Shown here: piece by piece, positions 8,877 to 17,526 of the stretch
Layout of the letters: every line of letters begins with the position of its first letter
Numbering within the stretch: the stretch's first letter is position 1
NCBI GenBank assembly: GCA_958436175.1
Contig: CAUBJF010000013.1
Location: 1-64,000 of the forward strand
Source of the DNA: an uncultured Muribaculaceae bacterium
Lineage (GTDB): Bacteria > Bacteroidota > Bacteroidia > Bacteroidales > Muribaculaceae
DNA: 64,000 nucleotides
Direction: 5' to 3'
Program-made: the position numbers and the translations under genes
Notes under the pieces: generated by a model
Told to the model about the DNA's origin: nothing
Seen by the model: only the letters and a program-made list of their open reading frames with translations
The model's database searches: none

Positions 8877-10265
8877 ATGAAACGCACTAAGATAGCAGAT
8901 ATATTTTCGCCCGAACTTATAGGCACCGAAGTTGATGTCAAAGGCTGGGTTCGTACCCGCCGAGGCAACAAGAACGTGCAGTTCGTAGCCCTCAACGACG
9001 GCTCGACAGTCCGCAATCTACAGATTGTCTTCGACCTGTCGAAATTCTCCGACGAAGAGCTCAAGCCCGTCACCACAGGCTCCAGCATACATGTCACCGG
9101 CAAGCTCGTAGAATCCATGGGCAAAGGACAGACCTGCGAAGTGCAGGCCGACAGCCTCGAAATCTACGGCACAGCATCTCCCGAGGACTATCCCCTTCAG
9201 AAGAAAGGACATACCCTCGAATTCCTCCGCGAGAAAGCCCATCTCCGTCCCCGTACTGCCACTTTCGGCGCCATCCTGCGCATACGCAGCGCCCTCGCTT
9301 TCGCCATCCACGAATTCTTCCAGAAGAAAGGCTTCTTCTATCTGAACACGCCTCTCATCACGGCCAGCGACTGCGAAGGTGCCGGAGCAATGTTCCAGGT
9401 CACAACCCTTCCCCTCGACAAGCTCCCCAAGGCCAAGGACGGAGCCGTCGACTATAGCAAAGACTTCTTCGGCAAAAGCACGGCCCTGACCGTCAGCGGC
9501 CAGCTCGAAGGCGAGCTCGGTGCTACCGCCCTCGGCGCCATCTACACCTTCGGCCCAACATTCCGCGCCGAGAACAGCAATACTCCGCGCCACCTCGCCG
9601 AATTCTGGATGATAGAGCCTGAAATGGCGTTCTACGACATCACCGACAACATGGACCTCGCCGAAGAATTCGTCAAGTACTGCATCAACTATGCACTCGA
9701 GCACTGCCGCGACGATATCGAATTCCTCGCCGAGCACTTTGACAAAGAGCTCGTGGAACGCCTCGAATTCGTACTGCACAACGACTTCGTACGCCTCACA
9801 TACACCGAAGGTGTCGAAATCCTCAAGGCAAGCGGTCATAAGTTCGAATTCCCCGTCGACTGGGGCACCGACCTCCAGAGCGAACACGAACGCTACCTCG
9901 TCGAAGAACACTTCAAGAAGCCCGTTATCCTCACCGACTATCCAAAAGAAATCAAGGCTTTCTACATGAAGCAGAACGAAGACGGACGCACCGTGCGCGC
10001 CATGGATGTCCTCTTCCCGAAAATCGGCGAAATCATCGGCGGCAGCGAACGTGAGGCCGACTACGACAAGCTCCTCGCACGTATCGAAGAGCTCCATATC
10101 CCGATGAAGGACATGTGGTGGTACCTCGACACACGCCGCTTCGGCACAGTGCCCCACAGCGGCTTCGGTCTCGGCTTCGAACGCCTCGTGCTCTTCGTGA
10201 CAGGCATGACCAACATCCGCGACGTCATACCCTTCCCCCGCACCCCCGGCAACGCCGAATTCTAA
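8877..10265 (+). CDS. asnS: Asparaginyl-tRNA synthetase
   Basis: Charges tRNA-Asn with asparagine. The 462-residue class IIb enzyme has an N-terminal OB-fold anticodon domain (about 1-115, VKGWVRTRRGNKNVQFV) and the catalytic domain with motif 2 around FRAENSNTPRHLAEFWM and motif 3 GFGLGFERLV. The NSNTPRH signature separates it from aspartyl-tRNA synthetase. It starts 14 bases after the pseudouridine synthase and ends just before a strong terminator, so the two form one unit. Confidence 0.97.
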   Translation: MKRTKIADIFSPELIGTEVDVKGWVRTRRGNKNVQFVALNDGSTVRNLQIVFDLSKFSDEELKPVTTGSSIHVTGKLVESMGKGQTCEVQADSLEIYGTASPEDYPLQKKGHTLEFLREKAHLRPRTATFGAILRIRSALAFAIHEFFQKKGFFYLNTPLITASDCEGAGAMFQVTTLPLDKLPKAKDGAVDYSKDFFGKSTALTVSGQLEGELGATALGAIYTFGPTFRAENSNTPRHLAEFWMIEPEMAFYDITDNMDLAEEFVKYCINYALEHCRDDIEFLAEHFDKELVERLEFVLHNDFVRLTYTEGVEILKASGHKFEFPVDWGTDLQSEHERYLVEEHFKKPVILTDYPKEIKAFYMKQNEDGRTVRAMDVLFPKIGEIIGGSEREADYDKLLARIEELHIPMKDMWWYLDTRRFGTVPHSGFGLGFERLVLFVTGMTNIRDVIPFPRTPGNAEF

Positions 10266-10295
10266 CAGCACATATTCACTATAAACCAATACTTT

Positions 10296-10345
10296 CTATC
10301 AAGAGGCCGTCTTTCGTTCGACCTCTTGATAGGATTTTATTTTTA
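10296..10345 (+). terminator. Rho-independent terminator after asnS
   Basis: A perfect 11-bp stem, CTATCAAGAGG (10296-10306) with CCTCTTGATAG (10322-10332), a 15-base loop and a T-rich tail (GATTTTATTTTTA). Confidence 0.88.
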
Positions 10346-10368
10346 GACCGATCATTCATCCTTCATTT

Positions 10369-11094
10369 ATGTCAATTTTAACAAAAGCAGCACGTCTTCT
10401 TTTGGCTTGTGTTGTGCTGCTTGTCTGCTCGGAGACCACACGTGCAGGCGATAGAGAGAGCACCGGATTCAAATTCCCGAAGAATTTTGTCAATATCGGC
10501 TTTATTCATAGCAATCTCAGCCAGCCCGAATTCCCTTCCCTCCGCTCCAACTGGGGCGTGACACTCAACACAACCCGATCCTACTGGATAGGTAAACCCA
10601 TCGCCGGGAAACTGCGCCTTGGTATAGACGTGTCATGGCTCGACCTCAACTATACCAACTACAAGGTCGACATGCTCACCTTCGATGGCTATCACGACAA
10701 TTTCGATGTCCACGAGATTGAATTAGGTCTTCAGGCCGGTATAGGAGCCTACTGGGCACTCCCCAAGAGCAGCGGCATCCATGTGTTCGCACGCTACAAT
10801 CCCTGCTATTCTGCTTCCTACCGAGGCGACGACGATATCAAGGGTTCGTTCGGCAACTTCCTCGTAGCTGGTTTGGCCGTCAACTGGAAGAAACTCGGCC
10901 TGGGCATAGAATACCGCTGGGGAAAAGCGAAGTACGACTCCGTAGTAGACAAATTTATCGATGATGAGGAGGACGATTACTACTACGATGACGAAGACAA
11001 CTACAACCCCTCGCACTATGGCAAACCAAATGCCTCCGGCAAGATACCGACAACTATTTCAGGCTTCCGTGCATTCGTTTCTCTCTCATTTTAA
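10369..11094 (+). CDS. Predicted outer-membrane beta-barrel protein
   Basis: A 241-residue exported protein not assigned to a family. A signal peptide covers about 1-26 (LLLACVVLLVC core, cut near TTRA). The mature part alternates polar and aromatic residues as in small beta-barrels and ends in FRAFVSLSF, with the terminal phenylalanine typical of barrels inserted by BamA. An acidic/tyrosine-rich loop (DDEEDDYYYDDED) at about 204-216 would face outward. It is followed after 12 bases by a large lipoprotein gene, suggesting the two work together on the cell surface. Confidence 0.65.
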   Translation: MSILTKAARLLLACVVLLVCSETTRAGDRESTGFKFPKNFVNIGFIHSNLSQPEFPSLRSNWGVTLNTTRSYWIGKPIAGKLRLGIDVSWLDLNYTNYKVDMLTFDGYHDNFDVHEIELGLQAGIGAYWALPKSSGIHVFARYNPCYSASYRGDDDIKGSFGNFLVAGLAVNWKKLGLGIEYRWGKAKYDSVVDKFIDDEEDDYYYDDEDNYNPSHYGKPNASGKIPTTISGFRAFVSLSF

Positions 11095-11106
11095 TATATC
11101 CCTGAC

Positions 11107-13674
11107 ATGAAGAGATCTCATATATTCATCATATCCCTACTTTTCGGAGCGCTGTTCACTTCCTGTTATACGAATGAAATCGTGGAACCCTCGACTCCAG
11201 AAGGAGGCAGCGGCAACAATGACCCATACAAGGAACTCGGCGTCGACTCTATCACCGAAAAGAGCACCGCAAGACTGACTTACGCCCCCTACACCAAGGA
11301 TTTCGACGCAGAAGTACAATATATCGACAATGAAAACGCCCTCGATTATTTCCAGGACGAGATGTTATTATCGGGAGCCATTCCCGAGGACAAGATTCCC
11401 CATGATGGCGATGTCCTCATCATACAGCCCTGCGACAAGGTGCCTTTCGGCCTGTTCTCACAGGTTACATCGGTGCAGAATCTCGGTTCGGACTATGCCG
11501 TAGGTTTGATACCGGCAGATTTCGATTATGCCTTTGAGGACTGTGATGTCGACATCCAGCTCAATGCTGAGACCTTGAGATCCAAAACATATATCCGCGA
11601 AAGCCGCGACCAACGCGACACTAAGGATATGTCGCGTGCTGGTGGCAATATATTGACCGACGCAGCCTCTTACGTAAAACTGGATATAAGTGACCATAAA
11701 GTAGTTGTCTCTACGAAGGATCTTGTCAAGAAGGACGAAGAAGACGAAGGCAAGCAGAAATCACTGCTTGAGAAACTGACTTTCTCCGGATCGCTTGAAT
11801 GGGGTGCCAAGACAGCGAAAGTAAGAATCCTGAAAAACTCCCGGAGAGAGTACATGGCCGACATCGATTTAGCGCCGTTCATCAAATACGGATTCAACCT
11901 TAAATATGCTGAGGAGATTGCAAAGATCGAATACGACAAAACAGTCTTTAGCACATACCTCGGGCCGTTTATGGTCGGACAGGTCCCTGTATGCCTCCGT
12001 TTTGATGTCGATTTCAAGCTGCTTGCCAAGTCACAGTTTGAGGTAGGCATGGGCTGGAGCCGCGAAGATGTTTTCGAATTCAAATACCGAATCAACGGAG
12101 ATACCGACAGCGACCCGGTTTTCAGGCACAGCACACGTGAAGAACCCTTCACATTCACCTCTCTCTCCCTTAACGGAGAAGCCGGATTCGGCATGGTCTT
12201 CCGCACATACGTCGGCATTGGGGTCAAAGGTGGCAACACCGGAATAGCTTTCGATGCGGAATACTCCAATACCCTCAGTGGCAAGGTCGACCTCATAGAA
12301 GACGGAGCCCTTAAGCTGAACACTAAGGTGAAGCATAATCATGCCATTTATTTCAAGCCGTATCTCACTTTCGATGCCTCGCTGATGTTCAACGACAAAA
12401 AATTCCGTCAATGGATGAAAGAACATCCGCTTTTCAATATCCTCATATGGGGTAAGGAGACCGATCAAATGCCGGTGTTCCCACAGTTCGACGACATCGC
12501 CGGCAACCGTGCACCCAAAGCAAAGTCAGCAACAGTGAGCTGGTATGAAAACCAGCCCTTCCTTGTCGATGCCCTCGGTGTCAAAATCGGCATGAGGCTG
12601 CTTGACGAAAATCACAACCCGCTTCAAAAGAGCGACGGGCATCTTGAAGCAAGCTCAGGACGCCTCGGGCAGAAACGATACACGGCTTTCTTCGACAATC
12701 TCGACCCCGACAAAAAATACTATATCCAGCCATATGCGGAGCCATTGCTATTCAAGGGACTGACGCACTACGGCGACATTTTTCCGCTCGGCACTTCCGG
12801 GAATGCCTTGACATCAATCAGCTCTGACGACGGCGTTGCCTACAGGATTTCATATAACGGCAACGGTAAAATCAAAGGACTGACAAACTATCTTTATACA
12901 AACGATGGTACAGGAGAACCCACCAGACCAGTAGAGACCCAATATTGGTACGATCCTACATTCAGTATCAAAAATTCGAGCTGGGATTGGTATTACTCTA
13001 ATGATCCAGAAAATCCGAAAAGCGGATACTGGGTTGAAGATTTCGTCGTAATGTCGTCCATCAAGCTCAACGAAGCCGGATTTATTGAAAGATGTAACCT
13101 TATGGATAACGAGGACATAGGAAATGCATCCTTCTACTACGATAACGACGGGCACATCACAACTATACGTTCGCATTATCCGGGAGAGACTGATGCTGCC
13201 ACATTTAAATGGGACAGCAACGGCAATCTGACTGAAATGATATCAATGGAAGACGGAGTCCTTGACGCTCGTATGACATTCACTTACGACAAAGACTTGA
13301 AAAAGAATGTCAATTACCAACGTCTTTGGCCGTTAGTGATGGCATCGTTCTTTGATTGGCTGGCTTTCCCTGGGCTGATCGGATATGGCCCTTCAAATCT
13401 GCCGATCAAGTTTTCCATGGAGCAGATAGACGAAGATGGTCATAAAGATATCCAATCCTATAATCTTGAATACAAGATGAATGCCAACAACTGCATCGAT
13501 TACGAAATAATTGATGTCAATATCGACATAATAAAGATGCGCTATGGATATCGCCAGATAAATTCCGACGGCTCTATTACATCTTCTCCGGTCCCTGCCT
13601 CAAGAAGGGCAGCTTCAACAGACATTCTCAAAAAACTGCGTAGCAACAAGATCTTACACCGCAGCCGTCATTGA
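11107..13674 (+). CDS. Large lipoprotein of unknown function
   Basis: An 855-residue protein with a type II signal peptide: MKRSHIFIISLLFG then lipobox LFTSC, lipidated Cys near 20. No acidic LES-type surface-export signal is obvious right after the Cys (YTNEIVEPS). The centre (about 200-450) is beta-rich. Residues about 570-850 carry loosely repeated units such as ISYNGNGKIKGL and FKWDSNGNLTEMIS, resembling YD/RHS-like or DUF4595-type repeats of Bacteroidetes lipoproteins. It lies 12 bases after the predicted barrel protein and ends in a terminator. Function unknown. Confidence 0.7.
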   Translation: MKRSHIFIISLLFGALFTSCYTNEIVEPSTPEGGSGNNDPYKELGVDSITEKSTARLTYAPYTKDFDAEVQYIDNENALDYFQDEMLLSGAIPEDKIPHDGDVLIIQPCDKVPFGLFSQVTSVQNLGSDYAVGLIPADFDYAFEDCDVDIQLNAETLRSKTYIRESRDQRDTKDMSRAGGNILTDAASYVKLDISDHKVVVSTKDLVKKDEEDEGKQKSLLEKLTFSGSLEWGAKTAKVRILKNSRREYMADIDLAPFIKYGFNLKYAEEIAKIEYDKTVFSTYLGPFMVGQVPVCLRFDVDFKLLAKSQFEVGMGWSREDVFEFKYRINGDTDSDPVFRHSTREEPFTFTSLSLNGEAGFGMVFRTYVGIGVKGGNTGIAFDAEYSNTLSGKVDLIEDGALKLNTKVKHNHAIYFKPYLTFDASLMFNDKKFRQWMKEHPLFNILIWGKETDQMPVFPQFDDIAGNRAPKAKSATVSWYENQPFLVDALGVKIGMRLLDENHNPLQKSDGHLEASSGRLGQKRYTAFFDNLDPDKKYYIQPYAEPLLFKGLTHYGDIFPLGTSGNALTSISSDDGVAYRISYNGNGKIKGLTNYLYTNDGTGEPTRPVETQYWYDPTFSIKNSSWDWYYSNDPENPKSGYWVEDFVVMSSIKLNEAGFIERCNLMDNEDIGNASFYYDNDGHITTIRSHYPGETDAATFKWDSNGNLTEMISMEDGVLDARMTFTYDKDLKKNVNYQRLWPLVMASFFDWLAFPGLIGYGPSNLPIKFSMEQIDEDGHKDIQSYNLEYKMNANNCIDYEIIDVNIDIIKMRYGYRQINSDGSITSSPVPASRRAASTDILKKLRSNKILHRSRH

Positions 13675-13697
13675 ACTGACGGACAAAAACGAGCATG

Positions 13698-13727
13698 ACA
13701 CCCGAGGGCATCCCCCGGGTGTTTTTG
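13698..13727 (+). terminator. Terminator after the lipoprotein gene
   Basis: Stem ACACCCG-A-GGG (13698-13708) with CCC-C-CGGGTGT (13712-13722), one mismatch, followed by TTTT. It lies 24 bases after the stop codon. Confidence 0.88.
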
Positions 13728-13795
13728 TGTCACCACACAAAACGTTAATCACCTTCAATTGGCGGAAGACAAGACAGCGGTCAACCATGTGGCAG

Positions 13796-13803
13796 TATCT
13801 TTG
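13796..13803 (+). promoter_or_regulatory. -7 box before the holin-like gene
   Basis: TATCTTTG at 13796-13803 matches TAnnTTTG; the ATG is 27 bases further on. No convincing -33 element. Confidence 0.5.
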
Positions 13804-13830
13804 CCTTAAGACAAAATATTACCTACATCC

Positions 13831-14274
13831 ATGCATATAGACTACAAGACTATCATCAGCTCCGTTTTCGGACTCGTCTCCGGCTTTCTCGCTCCCATAC
13901 TGCCCTACGCTGCCCTCTGCTCTGCAATGGTGATGCTCGACTGGCTCAGCGCTGTGGCTCTCGGCCGCAGGCTCAAGAAGAAAAGACAGATTCCCGAGGC
14001 AGGCAAACTGTCATCGCGCCGTTTCGGAAAGCTGATTGTATCGCTCATTAAAATCTACACGGCACTCGTTGTCTCCACATGCGTACAGACGCTCATCGTC
14101 GAAGGACTTCCCGGGGGCTTCGACGCAGTACGGTTCGTGACTGCCGTCGTATGCTTCTGGCAACTACTGTCGATACTCGAAAACGAGTCGACGTGCTCCG
14201 ATGCACGCTGGGCCTCGATAGCACGCCGCTACCTCGCCGACAAAACCCGCCGCCACACCGGCATCGACCTGTAG
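13831..14274 (+). CDS. Phage-holin-like small membrane protein
   Basis: A 147-residue protein with about four hydrophobic segments (about 7-27, 28-45, 70-92 and 104-118) and a basic linker RRLKKKRQIP, then SSRRFGKLIVSLIKIY, a pattern like the phage holin 4/toxin-secretion holin family found widely in Bacteroidales genomes. Holins form membrane lesions for lysis enzymes, but no endolysin, tail or packaging gene is nearby. It stands alone between a terminator and the convergent gene at 14312, so it may be a phage remnant or a domesticated membrane protein. Confidence 0.6.
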   Translation: MHIDYKTIISSVFGLVSGFLAPILPYAALCSAMVMLDWLSAVALGRRLKKKRQIPEAGKLSSRRFGKLIVSLIKIYTALVVSTCVQTLIVEGLPGGFDAVRFVTAVVCFWQLLSILENESTCSDARWASIARRYLADKTRRHTGIDL

Positions 14275-14311
14275 CCGCAAAGCCCTAAATTCATTTCTCT
14301 TTCAGCTTTCG

Positions 14312-15145
14312 TCAGTCAATAGAAATATGGGAACCATTTTCCAAAAGTTCACCCCTTGAACTTTTTACTACTAATTTCTTAATCGGACCATCAATAATTC
14401 TGTCCTTGTCGTCAATTACATACAAGCCTTCTGGCCTTAATTTAAATCTTAGATAATTAATTATGCTCTCTTCGTCCCACCATACGTTAATCTTATTCGG
14501 ATGATCAGAATCAGGGGAATCAATATAAATAATCGGGACAAAAGACAGCGTCCGCTCTCCGCTAAGGGATATCGGAATTGGAAGCCCTATTTTTGTGAAT
14601 CTTTTCCATAGATATAGGGTGACTGAGTCTACCACACATATTCCAATATCAAAAACTACACGTTGCGTATCATCATTTAATAAACCATTTCGTTTTTGAA
14701 ATTGCTTTTTACTAATCGACAGCCCGTGCTTTTTGCTAATGAAATTGAGAGGAAAGTCAAAGGTGCTAATCTCTCCAGTTTCAAGACTCCTGCTTGATAT
14801 ATCAACCCACATGGCTCGTGGTCTGTTATCTCCAAGATTATACGATTCTATAACTAAACTGTCGGATGCAGTCCTGTTTACAAGCACCATCATGTCATGA
14901 TTCTTGATTTTTTCAGGCATAAGAAGACCGTCTTTCCCGATAGACAGCCCTGTCGACACTATTGGCAAAGGTGTTGCGAGGGGAGCAAAATTTAAATATT
15001 CTCCGAGTGTGACGCGCTTCCCTTCAAGATCGAAAGACACAGCCATACGTCCTTTTAGTACATACCATTCTTCTTCCTTGGCATATGCCACAGAAGCCTG
15101 CATAAGAAGCCATACAAGAATCAATATATAGGTATATGCTTTCAT
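14312..15145 (-). CDS. Exported protein of unknown function
   Basis: A 277-residue protein with a clear signal peptide (MKAYTYILILVWLLMQASVAYA). The mature part is beta-rich and hydrophilic, without motifs I recognise. It is the last gene of the AT-rich minus-strand cluster and is convergent with the holin-like gene. AT content is higher than in neighbours on either side. The open frame, its signal peptide and sensible codon use support a real gene. Confidence 0.65.
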   Translation of the reverse strand: MKAYTYILILVWLLMQASVAYAKEEEWYVLKGRMAVSFDLEGKRVTLGEYLNFAPLATPLPIVSTGLSIGKDGLLMPEKIKNHDMMVLVNRTASDSLVIESYNLGDNRPRAMWVDISSRSLETGEISTFDFPLNFISKKHGLSISKKQFQKRNGLLNDDTQRVVFDIGICVVDSVTLYLWKRFTKIGLPIPISLSGERTLSFVPIIYIDSPDSDHPNKINVWWDEESIINYLRFKLRPEGLYVIDDKDRIIDGPIKKLVVKSSRGELLENGSHISID

Positions 15146-15261
15146 GTTATAAATTGTATTAAGCTAATTACTTGATTAAAAAATAGCTTACAAACCGAAT
15201 TCTACAAATTAAAATTTTCTACACTTGAGATGACAACTCCTTGTTTTCGACTTGATATGCC

Positions 15262-15789
15262 TTAAATCTTAATAACTATCATATCTCCCTTATACTCATA
15301 ATCTATACTCTCCGGCTCTTCATTATTTCTGTCATATCCATAAAAACGAAAATTACTTATGATAGATTTAAGAGATATCCAGTCCGGATATAGTAGCTCT
15401 ATCCTAAAACTTTCATCAGGCTTAATATATTTGAATAAATTGACATTGATAATTGGCGATTTATAATCTTCGTTTATTATAAATTCATCGAAGTTTAGAA
15501 TAAAATGCAATAGAGGATAATCGCGTTCCTTAGCTTTTATGCCGCGGAATATATCAAAATCAGGAAATATCACGACCACGCCATTATTAGATTCTGCTTT
15601 GATGAGGACTTCCGCACATATATAAGTCGTATCTTCTATGAAATAACGACCTTTTTCCTCCCCCAATACTAAAACATTATTACGCTCCACAAGCACAGGC
15701 AATGAAGCCCGAACTATTACAGGATTAAAGAACGAGATAAGCACTACTATCATTGTCAGTGCAACATCACCACTATATATTTGTCTCAT
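15262..15789 (-). CDS. Exported or membrane-anchored protein of unknown function
   Basis: A 175-residue protein with an N-terminal hydrophobic segment (about 9-27, TMIVVLISFFNPVIVRA) that is probably a signal peptide. The remainder looks like a small beta-sandwich (YFIEDTTYICAEVLIKAES, VVVIFPDFDIF). Strongly AT-rich. It sits 116 bases before the gene ending at 14312 and resembles it in size class and export but not clearly in sequence. No family recognised. Confidence 0.55.
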   Translation of the reverse strand: MRQIYSGDVALTMIVVLISFFNPVIVRASLPVLVERNNVLVLGEEKGRYFIEDTTYICAEVLIKAESNNGVVVIFPDFDIFRGIKAKERDYPLLHFILNFDEFIINEDYKSPIINVNLFKYIKPDESFRIELLYPDWISLKSIISNFRFYGYDRNNEEPESIDYEYKGDMIVIKI

Positions 15790-16063
15790 GGATTGTTCTT
15801 GTTGTAAATGCTTGATTCATTTAAAGAAATATATCTCAATAAAGTTCCTTCTCTACTATTGTCCGTTTGGACGAAGATTCCAAGGTAGTATAGCTGGTTC
15901 ATAGAAGAGGATTATCTACAAATGTACTAAAACATATCTTGCCGACACTATAAAATGTCGGAAAACATGTTTTTATACTTTGAGATATCAGCGATGAGTC
16001 GAATTCTTTGTATAAGACTGAGGGAGTAAAATAAGATCTGTATTTTTCATGGTGCTTTTGATG
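15790..16063. other. AT-rich intergenic region
   Basis: No gene is supported here. It contains a short inverted repeat, CCGACA and TGTCGG around an 8-base loop (about 15939-15960), without a clean T-tail on either strand. The base composition is the lowest in GC of the window. Confidence 0.5.
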
Positions 16064-16345
16064 TTATGATCTAATAGCAATCGTTATAATAAACGATATG
16101 ACAACCAATATAGCAGAAACAACATCTATCGCATAACAAAATCTATTGGAATACAACTTGCCCAGGAATGCATGGTTGTACCCTATCAAGACAACAATAA
16201 AAAAAGGAATAGTCAGTAGAGCCAGAAGTATACCATTTGCATAATTCTCTATCCAAATAATAGTAACTATAGACATTACATCCAGAAGAATATAACCCAT
16301 CCAATTTACATACTTCCACCTATTTCCTTTTATAAAAACCATCAC
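16064..16345 (-). CDS. Small integral membrane protein
   Basis: A 93-residue protein with three predicted membrane helices (about 14-30, 36-54 and 70-90) and short polar ends. Its start overlaps the stop of the preceding SH3-like gene by four bases (ATGA), so it is translated with it. No family recognised. It could anchor or export its exported neighbours, which is inference from linkage only. Confidence 0.6.
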   Translation of the reverse strand: MMVFIKGNRWKYVNWMGYILLDVMSIVTIIWIENYANGILLALLTIPFFIVVLIGYNHAFLGKLYSNRFCYAIDVVSAILVVISFIITIAIRS

Positions 16346-16905
16346 TCTTTATTCTTGTTCCTAAATTGATGGATACCAGACTTAACCTGTATTGAATGTG
16401 GCTTATACCGGTCAATCCAGCCCTCATAATATTTCCCGTCATAAGTTTCAAACAATACTTTCATAAAACCTCCATGGCCGATTTCCAGTAACAAAACTGT
16501 AGGATACCTGTTGTCGGAGGGAATATCGATATAGCCTGATTCTGCCGAGGGACTGTAGTAAAGTTTAGTATCGTCTCTGTCTAAGTACAATCCGACGTAT
16601 GATTTATCAATCCATCCCGTTTTAATTACACTTCCTGAGGAGGGGGATTTATACCTATACTCTATTTTATAGCGATGCGCGAATGCGTCTGTTATCTTAA
16701 GTTCATATTTCTTCTCTATATTAAGCTCTAAAGATATGAATATCGTATCGGGTGGCACCCCACGTTCATAGGAAGGGTTGACAGCTTCAGGATATACATA
16801 TATTGCAGCCCTGTCAACAGGTATAAGGATAGCGTCAACCGGATCGAATGCCATGATATTGGCATATCCAAGTACTATCATCAATATCGTTAGGAGTTTT
16901 CTCAT
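16342..16905 (-). CDS. Exported SH3-like protein, copy 2 of a tandem pair
   Basis: A 187-residue protein with a signal peptide (MRKLLTILMIVLGYANIMA). It is a diverged duplicate of the gene immediately upstream: shared stretches include FAHRYKIEY, SGWIDK/TGWIDKSYVGL, YYSPS.ES.YI.IP and GGKYYEGWI/DGKYYEGWI. The two GWI(D) segments, each ending a short beta-rich unit, recall bacterial SH3 domains that bind cell-wall or surface ligands. The ATG at 16905 was preferred over one 99 bases upstream because it begins a normal signal peptide and matches the paralogue. Domain call is tentative. Confidence 0.65.
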   Translation of the reverse strand: MRKLLTILMIVLGYANIMAFDPVDAILIPVDRAAIYVYPEAVNPSYERGVPPDTIFISLELNIEKKYELKITDAFAHRYKIEYRYKSPSSGSVIKTGWIDKSYVGLYLDRDDTKLYYSPSAESGYIDIPSDNRYPTVLLLEIGHGGFMKVLFETYDGKYYEGWIDRYKPHSIQVKSGIHQFRNKNKE

Positions 16906-16936
16906 TCGGTACTTCTTATAAACACTAAATAATTGT

Positions 16937-17488
16937 TCAGTTACACCCATTAGTGGACAAAGGACAATAGATATTAATCCATCCCTCATAGTATTTACCA
17001 CCATACGTCTTAAGCAAAACTTTTCTGAATTCTCCCGGACCGACTTCCAGCAACACTACGCTTTGATAAGCTTCGTCATATGGAATCTCGATATAGTCGG
17101 ATTCTGTCGATGGGCTGATATAAAGTTCCAACCCTCCCGCGTCTGTAAGGTTCCTGAACAACCCGACATAGGCTTTGTCAATCCATCCGCTTTTGATATC
17201 TTCACCCCAACCAGGACCACTCGGAGTATATTCAATTTTATAACGGTGCGCAAAAACATCGGTAACAAATATTTCATACCAGTTTTCAACATCGTACTCA
17301 CTTGTGTAGTCACAACAGGCTAAAGACAATGTGTCGACAGGAATTTCTCTACCGCTGAGATCAACCGGATCGGCATATACGAATAGTTCCGCATGATCGG
17401 GAGCAAGGAGGACTGCTCCGACCGGCTCAAAAGCCTCAATATTGGCCTGGCTAAGGATTATAGTCAATACCGCAAGTAATTTCTTCAT
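16937..17488 (-). CDS. Exported SH3-like protein, copy 1 of a tandem pair
   Basis: A 183-residue protein with signal peptide MKKLLAVLTIILSQANIEA. It aligns along its length with the next gene downstream, with the same order of motifs (FAHRYKIEY, SGWIDKAYVGL, YISPSTESDYIEIP, YEGWINIYC). The C-terminus YCPLSTNGCN holds two cysteines nine residues apart that might form a disulphide; the paralogue lacks them and has a longer basic tail. A GTG at 17530 overlapping the upstream stop is an alternative start, but it would put 14 extra residues before the signal peptide. Confidence 0.65.
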   Translation of the reverse strand: MKKLLAVLTIILSQANIEAFEPVGAVLLAPDHAELFVYADPVDLSGREIPVDTLSLACCDYTSEYDVENWYEIFVTDVFAHRYKIEYTPSGPGWGEDIKSGWIDKAYVGLFRNLTDAGGLELYISPSTESDYIEIPYDEAYQSVVLLEVGPGEFRKVLLKTYGGKYYEGWINIYCPLSTNGCN

Positions 17489-17526
17489 TCTGTCCGTCTT
17501 AAAAATCATTAAATAAAGCCTTTGTC

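Noticed and set aside
9018..10289. Long minus-strand open frame opposite asnS
   Set aside because: It mirrors the codon bias of asnS and has no sensible protein features; asnS is certain.
15939..15960. Terminator in the AT-rich gap
   Set aside because: A six-base stem with no clear T-tail on either strand; too weak to call.
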